From NCBI GenBank assembly GCA_964017195.1, contig OZ024891.1, positions 11,524,458 to 11,588,457 of the forward strand: DNA of 64,000 bases. The letters run 5' to 3'. Each line of letters starts with the position of its first letter. The first letter of the stretch is position 1. The stretch comes from Siderastrea radians (taxonomy: Eukaryota > Cnidaria > Anthozoa > Scleractinia > Rhizangiidae). The notes below the pieces were generated by a model. That model worked only from the letters and a program-made list of their open reading frames with translations. It did not search any database and was not told the DNA's origin. The position numbers were made by a program, and so were the translations under genes. Positions 62,414 to 64,000 of the stretch are shown piece after piece.

Positions 62414-64000
62414 ATGACCGACTACAGTAAATTGACTACTGAAGTTCTACGCCTTCTCTGCCAGGAGAAACGGCTGCCCATAACGGGCCCGAAACAAACC
62501 CTTATAAATCGTCTCCGAGGCGACCGTGAGAAGGATAAAACCTCGGAATCAACAAAGGGAAAAACACGCGGGAAACGACCGGCAACTCCCCCAGCCACAC
62601 GCTCGAAGCGTTCAAAAGACGACTCTGGCTCGTCGCAGACCGAACACCCTCCACCGGTTCTCAGCATTAACGACGATAGCCACGACAACGAACAGCCCAA
62701 CGATGGCGACTCGACGAGATCCCGCGAGCCTATGCCATTCTCCGTTGAACAGATTACCTCCATCGTGTCCGCCATCGTCGAGAGCAAATTGGCTTCGATG
62801 TCGCCAGTTCCAACCCCTACCTCTCAAGCAAACGCTGCTAACATCAATCTTGGGGATCCTAACGAGGTTCAGCGGTTGCTCAATAATCAAAGCCCACCAA
62901 CTGGAGATATCGCCGCTCACGTCGACGGCAAGACTCGCACCGCAATCCTCCAGGGTGAGTACGTTGATTTTGTGTCGCTGCTACACGAAAATTCTACCGC
63001 CTCCTCCAACATTAGTGAATTGCTTTCCCTTACTGTTAACGGCGAGTCCGTTCCTATCCATTTGCCGAGCCAGGGGAGACGTAAAAAAGTCCCCATCGAT
63101 TCTTTCGATCGATGGCTGTCCGCCTTCTCCGTTTTTGCTACTATTCTCCTTTCATCGTTTCCACATCGGGCGGTGGAAATGTTTGCGTACCTCAACATCA
63201 TCCAGTCGGCTCATAAGAAATTTTTAGGCCTCTCCTGGCTCGCTTACGACATAGACTTCCGCCGTAGGGCAGCTCGCGACCCGACCCTTTCATGGAATAA
63301 AATCCACCCCCAGCTTTACCTGGAGAAATTTACCGGCCTCTCCCGTTCAGCCTGCTTTACCTGTGGGGGGTGGATCATATGTCTCATTCATGCCCTCTGT
63401 CTCCCCCTAGGGATAGGACAGGCAGCCAGCCCAGTGATCCCTGCCGAAACTTCAATCGGGGAACAGCCTGCATCAGGACACCTTGCCCCTACCCTCACCG
63501 CTGCTCAGTCCCACACTGCGAGGAGTCTCACCCAGCCACCCTGCACCCCACCCACCGCCATGGAAAGTCTTCAAAGGAGGACAATCAAAAACGCCGCTGA
63601 GTTTGTTAAGGGATTAAAACCCCGTACCCCCATTAATGTCGATCTACTTGAGTGCTACCTTGAGGGCCACCCCGATCCAGGTTTTGTTTCTTCCCTCTGC
63701 GTGGGTTTAAGAGAGGGTTTTCGTATTGGTTATTTGGGTTCCCGTATGCACACATTCTATCCTAATCTTCGCTCCGCAAACCAGCACCCCGACATCCTTG
63801 AGCAGAACCTCTTAACCGAGGTCCTGCATGGTCATACCGCGGGGCCTGTCCTTTCCCCCCCTTTTAAAAATTTCCGCATTTCTCCCTTGGGTCTTGTCCC
63901 TAAAAAACACTCGGACAAATGGCGTACAATTTTCCACCTCTCATATCCAAAAACATCGAGCACCAGCATAAATGCCAACATCCCCATCACTGACTATAGC
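62414..64000 (+). CDS. DIRS-like retrotransposon: SAP-gag and start of reverse transcriptase (partial)
   Basis: From ATG in a GCCATGA context the frame is open to the window edge, at least 529 codons, so it has no stop here. Residues about 3-38 (Y-S-K-L-T-T-E-V-L-R-L-L-C-Q-E-K...L-I-N-R-L-R-G-D) are a SAP DNA-binding motif. About 230-320 is a gag-like helical region ending S-A-C-F-T-C-G. A CCHC knuckle (C-x2-C-x4-H-x4-C) is completed only in the -1 frame, which is open from the G6 run (63365-63370) to a stop at 63598-63600. The main frame instead continues into a DIRS-type RT start: G-L-R-E-G-F-R-I-G-Y, G-P-V-L-S-P-P and S-P-L-G-L-V-P-K-K...K-W-R-T-I-F-H-L-S-Y-P. Gag and RT would therefore normally be overlapping frames, joined here by a one-base change in the G run. 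The rest of RT, RNase H and recombinase lie beyond the edge. Confidence 0.8.
   Translation, partial: MTDYSKLTTEVLRLLCQEKRLPITGPKQTLINRLRGDREKDKTSESTKGKTRGKRPATPPATRSKRSKDDSGSSQTEHPPPVLSINDDSHDNEQPNDGDSTRSREPMPFSVEQITSIVSAIVESKLASMSPVPTPTSQANAANINLGDPNEVQRLLNNQSPPTGDIAAHVDGKTRTAILQGEYVDFVSLLHENSTASSNISELLSLTVNGESVPIHLPSQGRRKKVPIDSFDRWLSAFSVFATILLSSFPHRAVEMFAYLNIIQSAHKKFLGLSWLAYDIDFRRRAARDPTLSWNKIHPQLYLEKFTGLSRSACFTCGGWIICLIHALCLPLGIGQAASPVIPAETSIGEQPASGHLAPTLTAAQSHTARSLTQPPCTPPTAMESLQRRTIKNAAEFVKGLKPRTPINVDLLECYLEGHPDPGFVSSLCVGLREGFRIGYLGSRMHTFYPNLRSANQHPDILEQNLLTEVLHGHTAGPVLSPPFKNFRISPLGLVPKKHSDKWRTIFHLSYPKTSSTSINANIPITDYS

Noticed and set aside
62526..63227. 233-codon plus-strand frame and opposing minus-strand frames
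   Set aside because: They are out-of-frame with the long SAP-gag-RT frame that starts at 62414 and continues to the window edge.
1..64000. tRNA, rRNA, CRISPR arrays, riboswitches or bacterial operons
   Set aside because: No cloverleaf, rRNA core sequence or spaced direct-repeat array was recognised, and the gene structure is eukaryotic or viral.

Overview
The window looks like a piece of a cnidarian nuclear genome, most likely a stony coral. Evidence: it is AT-rich, its host genes are split into short exons with GT/AG junctions, the only host coding signal is a set of secreted discoidin (F5/8 type C) and thrombospondin type 1 modules of the kind expanded in corals, and it is crowded with DNA transposons, foldback MITEs and tetranucleotide repeats. 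The species cannot be fixed from sequence alone. There is no prokaryotic operon, CRISPR array, tRNA or rRNA.

Host genes, all on the minus strand. One gene starts with a signal-peptide exon at 58649-58697. It runs leftwards through discoidin domain 1 (54444-54511, 52817-53074, 51804-51945), domain 2 (49859-50220, 48441-48582), domain 3 (47453-47796, 46916-47057), a TSP1 exon (46211-46387) and a further discoidin domain (39781-39848, 39055-39291, 38650-38797). All domain boundaries are phase 1, so modules can be added or lost without breaking the frame. A damaged discoidin exon (37386-37454) and two orphan discoidin exons (28802-28949, 25897-25964) follow. A second gene begins at 7554-7608 (signal peptide) and 6111-6187 (first discoidin exon) and continues off the left edge.

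Main mobile element. 8158-24487 is a full-length Polinton/Maverick (adintovirus-like) element of 16.3 kb, with inverted terminal repeats and a 6-bp target duplication (CATAGC). It carries a virus-like gene set: VLTF3-like late transcription factor, packaging ATPase, major and minor capsid proteins, adenain-like protease, DUF5679/phospholipase A2 protein, retroviral-type integrase with chromodomain, protein-primed-type family B DNA polymerase, and a collagen-stalked fibre-like protein. Most of its genes are preceded by a shared TCTAAT + TATATATG signal. At least six genes have frame breaks, and these lie at homopolymer runs.

Other elements, left to right: a THAP-DDE (ISL2EU/Harbinger-like) transposase gene (1878-3512); a MULE-like TIR element with 9-bp TSD (29169-30495); an intact Academ-like element with 3-bp TSD and one 1595-codon ORF carrying a FEN1/XPG-type nuclease domain (31270-37115); a BEL/Pao remnant (~42290-42850); a 2.8-4.2 kb segmental duplication (25893-28717 and 54441-58637); a 1.4 kb TIR element inserted only in the second copy (56058-57459); an 8-bp-TSD hAT-like element (59525-61133); and the start of a DIRS-like retrotransposon with a SAP-gag-RT open frame running off the right edge (62414-64000).

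The Polinton is a viral-type module that encodes its own replication, transcription, packaging, capsid and integration. The surrounding elements and the duplication have rearranged a modular extracellular-matrix or lectin-like gene locus around it.
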